From Halostella pelagica (lineage in GTDB: Archaea > Halobacteriota > Halobacteria > Halobacteriales > Natronoarchaeaceae), in assembly GCA_005954745.1 (NCBI GenBank), contig CP040678.1, forward strand, positions 1,550,001 through 1,614,000: DNA of 64,000 nucleotides. Direction: 5' to 3'. Positions within the stretch are counted from its first letter, which is position 1. The number at the start of each line of letters is the position of its first letter. The notes under the pieces are model-generated. The model had not been told where the DNA came from. It ran no database searches and saw nothing but the letters and a program-made list of their open reading frames with translations. A program made the position numbers and the translations under genes. Of this stretch, positions 42,082 through 49,635 are shown piece by piece.

Positions 42082-42182
42082 GAAACGACCGCTTTCGTCG
42101 TGGTTCGCCGGCAGTCCCGGAGAACGAACGGCAATCTATTCTGGACGGTGCTACGCTTCCGGTGAAACGGCGATACGGCCGC

Positions 42183-42425
42183 TTAGAGGTCTCGCCTCAG
42201 ACGGATCTCGTCGTCAGTCACCGCGTCGACGTTCGCCTCCTGAAGGGGGTATGTGTCCTCGTTCGTGTCACCCCAGCCGAGTTTCGATTTGATCTTGTCG
42301 GTGACTCCGGGGTGGGGGTCGACGTGGGCCGTCCCACCGCGTACCTCCGTGACCATTCCAACTGTCTCGCCGTCGGCGTTGACGACGCTTTTGCCCTCGT
42401 CATCGTCCGTGATGTTCGATCTCAT
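42183..42425 (-). CDS. PRC-barrel domain protein
   Basis: 80 aa. GKSVVNADGETVGMVTEVRG then GTAHVDPHPGVTDKIKSKLG: the PRC-barrel fold found in photosynthetic reaction centres and RimM, common as small haloarchaeal proteins of unknown function. ATG at 42425 chosen because the family begins there. Monocistronic. Confidence 0.88.
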   Translation of the reverse strand: MRSNITDDDEGKSVVNADGETVGMVTEVRGGTAHVDPHPGVTDKIKSKLGWGDTNEDTYPLQEANVDAVTDDEIRLRRDL

Positions 42426-42666
42426 TCCGGTTTTACCGGCGACGGAAGACGCAATAAGAGGACAGAATCGTTTCGTGAACTTGCCGGAGGAAATGACTAC
42501 TTTCCGAAAACCCCCACCCCTCATCAGCCCGGTTTTGCAAGTAACGCCGGCTTACGCCGCCAGGCTGCTGGATATCAGTACAGGTTCGGAGGGCCGCAGA
42601 TCGTAATTCCCGCTTACTGAAGGAAAGCAAGCGTTATCAACTTCCGGTCGTAGTCGGTGGTAGCGA

Positions 42667-43404
42667 ATGGCTGCCCCGACCGACGACCCCCGCGTTCACG
42701 ACGACTACGTCGAAACAATTCCCTCCGACGCGTCTGCAAACGACCAGGCCGGCGACATCACCCTCGTCGGCGTCGTTCACGACCATCCCGCGAGCGTCCA
42801 TCGGGTTCGTTCGCTGATCGGATCGAACGACCCCGCGACAGTTGCCCTCGAACTGTCGCCGCTTGCGATCCCCCTCTTCGAGGCGTACGCGACCGGAGAG
42901 CGAGACGAGGCTCCGCCCGAGTTCGGCGGCGAGATGAGCGCGGCGATTCAGGCCGCAGACTGCGAGGTCGTCGGCGTAGACGCGCCGAACGCCGCGTTCG
43001 TCGTTCGCCTCGCGGCGCGGATACTGGACGAACGGCCGGATCCCCGGACCGTCTACCGCGTCCTCCGCGGCACGCTCAGCGTGTCGCGTCACGCCCTACA
43101 GTGCCGCGTGGGTGCGGTCGTTGCCCGACTCACTGGACGGACTATCGAACTCGACCGCCCCCTCGACCACGAGTGCACTCGCCGGGATCCCCCCGCGGAG
43201 CAAGCGACCGACGAGAAACGACAGGCGAATCAGAGCCTCTCGCTCCTCCGAGCCTTCGAAACCCCGGAGCCGATGCATCTCCGGGACGCGACACGCGAAG
43301 AGTGCATGGCCGCTAAACTCGCTGACCTCCGGACGGCGGGAGACGTTCTCGCGGTCGTCGGCATCGACCACCTCGACGGTGTCACGGCTGCACTCGACAG
43401 CTGA
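42667..43404 (+). CDS. Short TraB/PrgY-like protein
   Basis: 245 aa. LVGVVHDHPASVHRVRSLIG with GxxH (GVVH), VALELSPL with the conserved Glu, and at the end VVGIDHLDGV with a second GxxH. These are the metal-site motifs of the TraB/TIKI family. Unlike typical archaeal TraB (about 400-500 aa) it lacks the C-terminal membrane helices, so it would be soluble. Divergent from the PRC-barrel gene. Confidence 0.78.
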   Translation: MAAPTDDPRVHDDYVETIPSDASANDQAGDITLVGVVHDHPASVHRVRSLIGSNDPATVALELSPLAIPLFEAYATGERDEAPPEFGGEMSAAIQAADCEVVGVDAPNAAFVVRLAARILDERPDPRTVYRVLRGTLSVSRHALQCRVGAVVARLTGRTIELDRPLDHECTRRDPPAEQATDEKRQANQSLSLLRAFETPEPMHLRDATREECMAAKLADLRTAGDVLAVVGIDHLDGVTAALDS

Positions 43405-43506
43405 GCCCCTTCCGTAGTCGGCTGACGCGCGGGCTATCGAGCGCAACTCCTCCGTAGTTTGTCACCGTTTACCGCCATTTATCGGCGATCCCGCCCTAGC
43501 AGTAAC

Positions 43507-44514
43507 ATGGACGTTGTTCAGGTCCAAGAGTTCGGGTCTAGTGACGTATTGAGTCTCGTCGAGCGGGAGCGTCCGGAACCCGACGAGGGCGAGGTGCGCG
43601 TCGCGGTCGAGGCGGCCGGGATCAACTTCGCCGACATCATGCAGCGTCGCGGACACTACCACGGCGGCCCGGAACCGCCGTTCATCCCTGGAATGGAGGC
43701 GGCGGGCACCGTCGATGCCGTCGGCGAGGGCGTCGACCTGGACGAGGGACAGCGCGTGGTCGCGATGACTGACGGCGAGGCGTACGCCGAATACGTCACC
43801 ACCGATGCGCAGTCGCTGTTTCCCGTCCCTGAGGGTATGTCGTTCGCGGAGGCCGCCGGCTTTCCGGTCCAGTTCCTCACCGCGCACAGTTGTCTGTTCG
43901 AGTGGGGCAGTCTGGACCCGGACGGCGGAGCGTCCGGCGACGGTTCGGACGAGCAGGCGGACCGCGTCCTGATCCACGCCGCCGCGGGCGGCGTGGGCAC
44001 AGCGGCGGTACAGCTTGCACACCGCGCGGGTGCCGAGGTGTTCGGCACTGCCAGCACGCAGGAGAAACGGTCACTCGCGGAACGGCTGGGCTGTGACCAC
44101 CCCATCGACTACACGTCAGAGGATTTCGTCGACCGGGTCAACGAGATAACGGACGGCGAGGGCGTCGGCCTGGTGTTAGACGGCGTGGGCGGTGACACGT
44201 TCCGAAAGAGCGTCGACGCAGTCCCACAGTTCGGTCAGATCGTCGCCTACGGCGCTGCGAGCGGCGAACCGGGACAGGTCGACACGGCAACGCTCCTGTT
44301 CGGCAATAAGACCGTGACCGGTTTCCATCTCGGCCGGGCCATGGTCGAGGACCCCGACCGCGTGCTCCGCGCCGTCCCCGACCTACAGCGCGGGTTACAG
44401 GCCGGCGAACTCGAAGTGGTCGTCGGTGAGGAGTTCGCCCTCGAAAACGCCGCCGAGGCCCACGAGTTCATCGAGGGTCGGAACTCCACCGGGAAAGTCG
44501 TCCTGCGCACCTGA
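43507..44514 (+). CDS. NADPH:quinone reductase (zinc-free MDR family)
   Basis: 335 aa. GroES-like fold then Rossmann domain: VEAAGINFADIMQRRGHYHG, PPFIPGMEAAGTVDAVGEGV, HAAAGGVGTAAVQLAHRAGA (cofactor motif AAGGVG) and VLDGVGGDTF. The cysteines of zinc-dependent alcohol dehydrogenases are absent. A short insertion (DPDGGASGDGSDEQADR) before the cofactor motif is haloarchaeal low-complexity. ATG at 43507 chosen. Confidence 0.92.
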   Translation: MDVVQVQEFGSSDVLSLVERERPEPDEGEVRVAVEAAGINFADIMQRRGHYHGGPEPPFIPGMEAAGTVDAVGEGVDLDEGQRVVAMTDGEAYAEYVTTDAQSLFPVPEGMSFAEAAGFPVQFLTAHSCLFEWGSLDPDGGASGDGSDEQADRVLIHAAAGGVGTAAVQLAHRAGAEVFGTASTQEKRSLAERLGCDHPIDYTSEDFVDRVNEITDGEGVGLVLDGVGGDTFRKSVDAVPQFGQIVAYGAASGEPGQVDTATLLFGNKTVTGFHLGRAMVEDPDRVLRAVPDLQRGLQAGELEVVVGEEFALENAAEAHEFIEGRNSTGKVVLRT

Positions 44515-44522
44515 ATCGGTCG

Positions 44523-45206
44523 TCACTCCGGGACCGGGTCGATCCCGTCCCGCCGCCCGTCGAGCACGTCGAATCGCTCCTCCCGCCGACGTTCTAACCA
44601 ACGGAGCAGTCGCTCCGCCCAGTCGAGTTTCTTCGCCTTCACGGGATCGACGGCGTCGTCGTCGAAGTCCCACCCCGGAAACCGGAGTTCGGCCGCACCG
44701 AAGTGGTCCGCGAGGAAAGCACCCCGGTCGCCGTCGGTGAACCCCCCGAAGTTCCGTACCGGACCGGCCGGTTTCGCCTGCGTCGTCGGGAGAAGGAAAT
44801 CGGGGTCGAACGAGGGGACGAACGACCGGACCGCCGGGCCGTTGTCGCCGTGGGCGTGGACGGCCACGGGAACGCCGCGTTCGGAGAGGTCGACCGCCGT
44901 TCCGACGTTTTTGTCGAGGTCCGTCACCATCAGATCGACGGCTACATTATGCGCTCGGAGTACGTCCGCGGCCGTGGAAGCCGCCACGACCACGTCAGCC
45001 TCCCGCGCGACGGAGGTTTCCGCAGAGAGCGACGGCCCCGCACCGGCGACGGCGACAGTCGACCCGTCGAACTCAGGGAGTCGGTCCGTATCGAACGGTG
45101 ACACTAGTTCGGCGAGGCGGTCTCGGACGCGCTCGTCCGCCGACCGCTCGAAACCGAAATCGGCCAGGATCGCCTCGTAAACCGGGTTCCATTCGTCGAA
45201 ATTCAT
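44523..45206 (-). CDS. mptE: 6-hydroxymethylpterin diphosphokinase MptE-type
   Basis: 227 aa. Archaeal enzyme that activates 6-hydroxymethyl-7,8-dihydropterin with ATP for folate/pterin synthesis. Family blocks: FDEWNPVYEAILADFGFERS, VAVAGAGPSLSAE, VDLMVTDLDKNVGTAVDLSE, VAVHAHGDNGPAVRSFVP, NFGGFTDGDRGAFLADHFGA. It lies downstream of the DHPS-like gene with a 134-bp spacer that contains a 32-codon frame. The two enzymes act in sequence. Confidence 0.93.
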   Translation of the reverse strand: MNFDEWNPVYEAILADFGFERSADERVRDRLAELVSPFDTDRLPEFDGSTVAVAGAGPSLSAETSVAREADVVVAASTAADVLRAHNVAVDLMVTDLDKNVGTAVDLSERGVPVAVHAHGDNGPAVRSFVPSFDPDFLLPTTQAKPAGPVRNFGGFTDGDRGAFLADHFGAAELRFPGWDFDDDAVDPVKAKKLDWAERLLRWLERRREERFDVLDGRRDGIDPVPE

Positions 45207-45231
45207 AGCAGTAGCTGGACGTTAACCATCC

Positions 45232-45330
45232 TTAGGAACGCGTGATTTCGTGAGCCGGAATGGCTCCTCCAAGTACCCCTACCCGAGGGCCCTTCCGGCT
45301 ACCAAGCGGGGCTACACATCCATCCGGCAT
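45232..45330 (-). CDS. 32-codon frame/structured RNA insert between the DHPS-like gene and mptE
   Basis: ATG 10 nt after the DHPS-like stop, reading MPDGCVAPLGSRKGPRVGVL and GGAIPAHEITRS, stop 25 nt before mptE. The same DNA folds: AGCCGGAA pairs with TTCCGGCT (8 bp), or GAGCC with GGCTC across ATTCC, which are mutually exclusive. It could be a small protein, a leader peptide or a regulatory RNA. No family recognised. Confidence 0.4.
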   Translation of the reverse strand: MPDGCVAPLGSRKGPRVGVLGGAIPAHEITRS

Positions 45331-45340
45331 AAGTTTTCTC

Positions 45341-46531
45341 TTACCCAAGGATGTCACGCAGTTGTCGTTCCGTCGGTCCGAACTCGGGGGCGCGCTCCGC
45401 AGTAACGGCCGCGATAGCTGATAGATCTGCGGGCTTACCGGCCAGAAGCACCCCGTCTCCGCCCGTTTCGAACACGGCGTTCCGGTCGGCCGCGGCCGAC
45501 GCGAGGGCGCGCCGCGCATCGCGTGTCAGTCCTGTCAGTTCGAACACCCGCATCGTACACGCCGTTGCCGCGTCCGGGTCTCCGCCGAGACGTTCGATGT
45601 GTCGCCGCGCCTCGTCGGTCGTCGTCACGTCCAGTTCCTCGATGCGGATGCCGTCGCCGTCGCGGATGCGCTCGCGAGCGAACGTGTCACCGACGAGCGC
45701 GGCGTCGCGTGTCTCTGCCACGTCGTGGGTCCGGACGATGTGTGCGCCTCGCTCGACGGCCATCGACGTTGCGGCGAGGCTCACCGGTAACGCCTCCTCC
45801 GTCGAACGGTCGTTGATACTCCGCAGGAAGTTCTTCCGGTTGATCGAGACGAGCATCGGACGGTCGAGTCCACGGAACTCGCGGAGGCGGCGGAACGTCT
45901 CGCGGTCGTCCTCTAGCGTCTTCTCCTCGCTCCACCCGCCGAAGGCGGGGTCGACGATGGTCTTGTCCGTGAGACCGTTTTGCTTCAGCGCGTCGTAGAT
46001 ATAGTCCGCGTAGCTGGCGTTGCGCTCCCATTCGGCGGACCGTCGCTCCGCCCAGTCTACGTCTTCGAGGGCACCGGGTCGTTCCAGATCCGGCGGGCTA
46101 GCCATCTTGGCGACGGCCACATCGTACTCCCGGCACACGTTCGGCATCTCGGGGTCGGCGAATCCGCAGATGTCGTTGACCATATCGAACCCGCGCGAGA
46201 GCGCTTCGTCGGCTACCTCGGCGTAGCGGGTTTCGATCGAGAAGACTGCGTCGCCGCTCACACTCTCGATGGCGTTGACGGCGGTGTCTAGACGGTCCAG
46301 TTCCTCCTCTGCCGAGAGTACACTGAAGTTCTTGTTCGCCGATTCCAGGCCCACGTCGACGATGTCCGCACCTTCGCCGATCAGGTCCTCGTCCACGTAC
46401 GCGGCCGCTTCACCGGGGTCGTCGTAGACGCTCGGGTCGTACGGCGACTCCTCGCTGACGTTTAACACGCCCATGATCCGCGGCGGGTAGTCGTCGCCGA
46501 TCCCCAGCCCCGCGGCGTCAACGTTTCGCAT
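45341..46531 (-). CDS. Dihydropteroate synthase-family protein
   Basis: 396 aa. Pterin-binding TIM barrel: RIMGVLNVSEESPYDPSVYD, GEGADIVDVGLESANKNF, FDMVNDICGF, DPAFGGW, LVSINRKNFLRSIN and ERGAHIVRTHDVAETRDA. A C-terminal domain of about 110 residues (from about 285) is extra to bacterial FolP (about 280 aa). Likely condenses the MptE product with an aryl amine. The start at 46531 is placed just before the conserved region. First gene of the pterin operon. Confidence 0.85.
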   Translation of the reverse strand: MRNVDAAGLGIGDDYPPRIMGVLNVSEESPYDPSVYDDPGEAAAYVDEDLIGEGADIVDVGLESANKNFSVLSAEEELDRLDTAVNAIESVSGDAVFSIETRYAEVADEALSRGFDMVNDICGFADPEMPNVCREYDVAVAKMASPPDLERPGALEDVDWAERRSAEWERNASYADYIYDALKQNGLTDKTIVDPAFGGWSEEKTLEDDRETFRRLREFRGLDRPMLVSINRKNFLRSINDRSTEEALPVSLAATSMAVERGAHIVRTHDVAETRDAALVGDTFARERIRDGDGIRIEELDVTTTDEARRHIERLGGDPDAATACTMRVFELTGLTRDARRALASAAADRNAVFETGGDGVLLAGKPADLSAIAAVTAERAPEFGPTERQLRDILG

Positions 46532-46754
46532 GGCTGTACTGCGGGACCACGGAACCAAAAGGAGTGCGTTCCGAGCGAACCGCTCCCCTGATGTGACCGT
46601 TTGAGTCCCGGTCCGAGCCGTTGGGGGATGACCGCCCCCGTCCGAGAGAAGGTTCCAAGGGCCGGCGTGCGAAGCCGAAACGCGCATCGGTTGGCCGTAG
46701 GGTTAACGCCGTGGTCATACGGAAAACGACGAATTCACCCGGGAAACATCGTAT

Positions 46755-47105
46755 TTACGCGAACTCTTCTAGGTCGAGGTCGGTGAACTCGTACTTGAGA
46801 CGCACCGTATCGTCGGACTGGCTGTATTCGACCACGCCCGCGTCGTCCATCTTCGGGACGTGCGAGTGATACAGGTCCATGTAGATCGATTTGACGGCTG
46901 ATCCGGGGATCTGAGTGAGGTTCTGCTCGTCGTGTTCGATTCGAGCGACTTCGTCAGCCAGGTCGGCGAGCGCCAGCGGGTTCCGGTACTGCTTGAGGCA
47001 GTAAAGAGCGTACCGACGGCGTTCGCGCGACAGAATCGAGAAGAGAACATCCGTTTCCACCGTTTCGGTTCCACTGTCGTCTTCTTTCACGGGTTTCTGA
47101 TTCAT
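46755..47105 (-). CDS. DUF7344-type winged-HTH protein
   Basis: 116 aa. VLFSILSRERRRYALYCLKQ, NPLALADLADEVARIEHDEQ, AVKSIYMDLYHSHVPKMDDA and YSQSDDTVRLKYEF. Paralogue of the gene at 11503. ATG at 47105 chosen because the longer frame is Arg-rich and has no family match. Probable transcription regulator. Divergent from the gene at 47287. Confidence 0.85.
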   Translation of the reverse strand: MNQKPVKEDDSGTETVETDVLFSILSRERRRYALYCLKQYRNPLALADLADEVARIEHDEQNLTQIPGSAVKSIYMDLYHSHVPKMDDAGVVEYSQSDDTVRLKYEFTDLDLEEFA

Positions 47106-47286
47106 AGATAGCTGGAATATACGAGGCAGAGAATATCGGAGTGACGCCAAACCCTTTGGGTCTACCGAACCGCGGAACCGTTCTACGTCCGCATACGAGC
47201 CGTTACTGACCCGACCGTCACGGTCCCACGACCGGCCGCTCAGTTGTTTCAATCGCTTTTTACGCCGCGGACGGATAGCATCACGT

Positions 47287-47835
47287 ATGGCAAAGGTCAG
47301 CGTCGGACTCCGCGGATGGCGTTTCGAGGAGTCGGAAATATTCACCGAGGACGGCAACTGGCGGCCGTTCGACGAGATGCACGACGAGGACCGCGAACGT
47401 CTCCTTCGTCTGCGAACGCTCGTCACCAAACCGTGTGACGCGTGCTTCCTGGTCCACGGCGAGGAGGATATCGAACGGTGTCGCGAGGCCGAGATAGTCT
47501 ACGGCGAACCGAAGTCGGAAGTCGTGCTCTGCGACGAACACGAAGCCGATTTCCGTTACTGGTTCAGCGAGGCCGGCGGGGACGACTACCGCGGTGAGGA
47601 CGAACTGCAGGACGCGTTCCACGGCTGGTTCGACGACGGCAATCGCGCGCCGGAGGCGTTCGGCGGCGTCGACCACGTCGACACCGACCCCGAGGCGCTG
47701 CCGGACCCGCCAAACCCCAACGACGACGAGGACCGCTATCGCATCACCCTCCGCGACGCTATGGAACCGGAAGAAACCGACCTCGACGAGGACGCTCTGG
47801 ATGACATCGACCTCTCCGCGGACTACCCGTCGTGA
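47287..47835 (+). CDS. Conserved haloarchaeal Cys-containing acidic protein
   Basis: 182 aa. GLRGWRFEESEIFTEDGNWR, then KPCDACFLVHGEEDIERCRE and EVVLCDEHEADFRYWFSEAG. CxxC...C and CDEH suggest a zinc site. The C-terminal part is Asp/Glu/Pro-rich. It sits 7 bp ahead of trmJ, so the two are probably co-transcribed, perhaps hinting at RNA metabolism. Function unknown. Confidence 0.8.
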   Translation: MAKVSVGLRGWRFEESEIFTEDGNWRPFDEMHDEDRERLLRLRTLVTKPCDACFLVHGEEDIERCREAEIVYGEPKSEVVLCDEHEADFRYWFSEAGGDDYRGEDELQDAFHGWFDDGNRAPEAFGGVDHVDTDPEALPDPPNPNDDEDRYRITLRDAMEPEETDLDEDALDDIDLSADYPS

Positions 47836-47842
47836 GACGACG

Positions 47843-48565
47843 ATGACTGCGCCCTCGATCGTCGTCGTGGACGCGGAGACGCCGGGAAACGTCGGCACTA
47901 TCGCTCGCGCGATGAAGAATTTCGGGTTCTCTGACCTGAAACTGGTGAACCCGCCGGAACTCGACCGGGACGGCGAGGCGTACGGCTTCGCCGGTCAGGC
48001 GCGCGAAGACATCCTACCGAACGCCGACACCGTCACCTTCGACGAGGTGGTCGAGAACTACCACACCGTCGGAATGACCGCAACCACCAACGAAGACTGC
48101 CGAAAGCACACCCGGTTTCCGTTCTCGACGCCGGACGAACTGGCCGAGGACCTGATCACCGTCGAAACGGACACCGCCATCCTGTTCGGCCGCGAGGACA
48201 ACGGGTTCACCAACGACGAACTCGAACGCGTCGACCAGATCGGATCGATCCCCGCCAGCGCCGACTACTCTTCGCTGAATCTCGGACAGGCGGCGACGGT
48301 GACGCTGTACGAGCTACGGGATCTAGCGATGGCAGAGACGCAGCTACCGGACCGCGAACGGGAGCGCGCCGCCCAACCGGCTATCGAGCGCCTGCACGAC
48401 GAGTTCTCGGCGTTCCTCGTCGCTGTGGGTCACCCAGAGGTCAAACGGTCGAAAACCGAGCGGATGCTCCGTCGCCTCGTCGGCCGCGCCCACCCCACCG
48501 AGCGCGAGGCGTCGCGTCTGACAGGTATTTTCCGTCGCGCGACATCGAGCCTGAACGAGGAGTAA
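47843..48565 (+). CDS. trmJ: tRNA 2'-O-methyltransferase (TrmJ, position 32)
   Basis: 240 aa. SPOUT-fold: SIVVVDAETPGNVGTIARAM (motif 1), ILFGREDNGFTNDELERVDQ (motif 2, knot) and PASADYSSLNLGQAATVTLY (motif 3), then a helical C-terminal extension. Methylates the ribose at tRNA position 32. The start at 47843 excludes a spurious longer frame. Second gene of a pair with the acidic protein. Confidence 0.93.
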   Translation: MTAPSIVVVDAETPGNVGTIARAMKNFGFSDLKLVNPPELDRDGEAYGFAGQAREDILPNADTVTFDEVVENYHTVGMTATTNEDCRKHTRFPFSTPDELAEDLITVETDTAILFGREDNGFTNDELERVDQIGSIPASADYSSLNLGQAATVTLYELRDLAMAETQLPDRERERAAQPAIERLHDEFSAFLVAVGHPEVKRSKTERMLRRLVGRAHPTEREASRLTGIFRRATSSLNEE

Positions 48566-48595
48566 TGGCGCGGTCGGCATTCATGGCAATACAGT

Positions 48596-48609
48596 ATAAT
48601 TATATATTT
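48596..48609 (+). promoter_or_regulatory. TATA box of the Tat lipoprotein gene
   Basis: TATAATTATATATT is centred about 27 nt upstream of the ATG at 48630, the spacing of a leaderless transcript, which supports that start over a GTG three codons earlier. Confidence 0.65.
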
Positions 48610-48629
48610 CCAGGCCACTCGTGTATCGT

Positions 48630-49634
48630 ATGGTTAACACGAATAGACGAACGGTTCTCAAGACGGTCGGCGCGAGCAGCGCTGCCCTTCTCAGCGGTTG
48701 TAGCGGAGTCCTAGACGGTGGAAGCGACGACGACAGTTCGTCGGGCGGTGCGCCCGACTACCGGGACTGGTTCCCGACCGCGTCCAAACTCGAAGGCGGA
48801 AGCGCGGGGTATCTCTACGGCGTGTTCGACATGTCGGCGCTTGCCGAACTGGAAGACGATTCGGAGGACCAATCGGATTCGGACTCCGGTCAGCCGACGG
48901 ACCCGCTCGTCGCGAACCCGCTCGGGATCTACCTCGCCGCCGCGTTCCTCTCGCTCAGTTACAGTCAGATGGGCCTCTCCTCGGTCATGGAGGGGATAGA
49001 CAAGAGTTCTAACCCGATAGACCGCTGGATACTCGTCGGCGGGTACAGCGTCTTCGAGGGGTCGTTCGACACGGAGAAACTCGAATCGAACTTCGACCAG
49101 ATGGGCTACGACGACCCGAGCGAGGTGGGGGACTTCTCCCTGTACGAACATCCCGATAACCCCTACGCCGTGGGGATTCGGAGCGACACTATCGTCGCCG
49201 TCTCCGGAAACGACCTGGAGGACCCCGGAAGCGTCGCAACGGCCATCATCGACGCCGAGCGCGGCGAAGTAACCCGAGAGCACGAGGACAACGACACGTT
49301 CGACAAAGTAACGAAGGCCGTGACTGACGGCGAGATACTCTACGGCGTGTTGCCCGAGTCGGGGACGTTCGAGGCGGAAAGTGAGTCGAACGACCTCGGA
49401 GTCAACATAAGGCCGTTCGCCAATGCGACCGGTCTCTCGCAGTCGCTAGCGATCGACTCGGACACGAACGAGGCGACTGCCCGGGCCGGCGTGGTGTACG
49501 ACAGCGAGGACGACGTCGATACGGACAAGTTAGAGTCCGGACTCGGAGCCGAAGCGAGCGAGTTCGACCTCCAACAGGACGGCAGCGAAGTGTCTATCGA
49601 GGCGACGTACGAAGAAGACGACGTGAGCGGCTAG
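48630..49634 (+). CDS. Tat lipoprotein of unknown function
   Basis: 334 aa. Signal NRRTVLKTVGASSAALLSGC with RR (residues 5-7) and lipobox LSGC. The mature part is acidic, with DYRDWFPTASKLEGGSAGYL, IDRWILVGGYSVFEGSFDTE and PYAVGIRSDTIVAVSGNDLE. It is predicted outside the membrane, lipid-anchored. No enzyme motif. Convergent with gatE (2-bp gap). Confidence 0.85.
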   Translation: MVNTNRRTVLKTVGASSAALLSGCSGVLDGGSDDDSSSGGAPDYRDWFPTASKLEGGSAGYLYGVFDMSALAELEDDSEDQSDSDSGQPTDPLVANPLGIYLAAAFLSLSYSQMGLSSVMEGIDKSSNPIDRWILVGGYSVFEGSFDTEKLESNFDQMGYDDPSEVGDFSLYEHPDNPYAVGIRSDTIVAVSGNDLEDPGSVATAIIDAERGEVTREHEDNDTFDKVTKAVTDGEILYGVLPESGTFEAESESNDLGVNIRPFANATGLSQSLAIDSDTNEATARAGVVYDSEDDVDTDKLESGLGAEASEFDLQQDGSEVSIEATYEEDDVSG

Positions 49635-49635
49635 A

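Noticed and set aside
46532-46754. Possible small RNA or gene in the 223-bp gap before the DHPS-like gene
   Set aside because: Two short hairpins (GAGCG/CGCTC and GGGGG/CCCCC) are present but no C/D box, tRNA or codon-like pattern holds up; at this GC content such stems arise easily.
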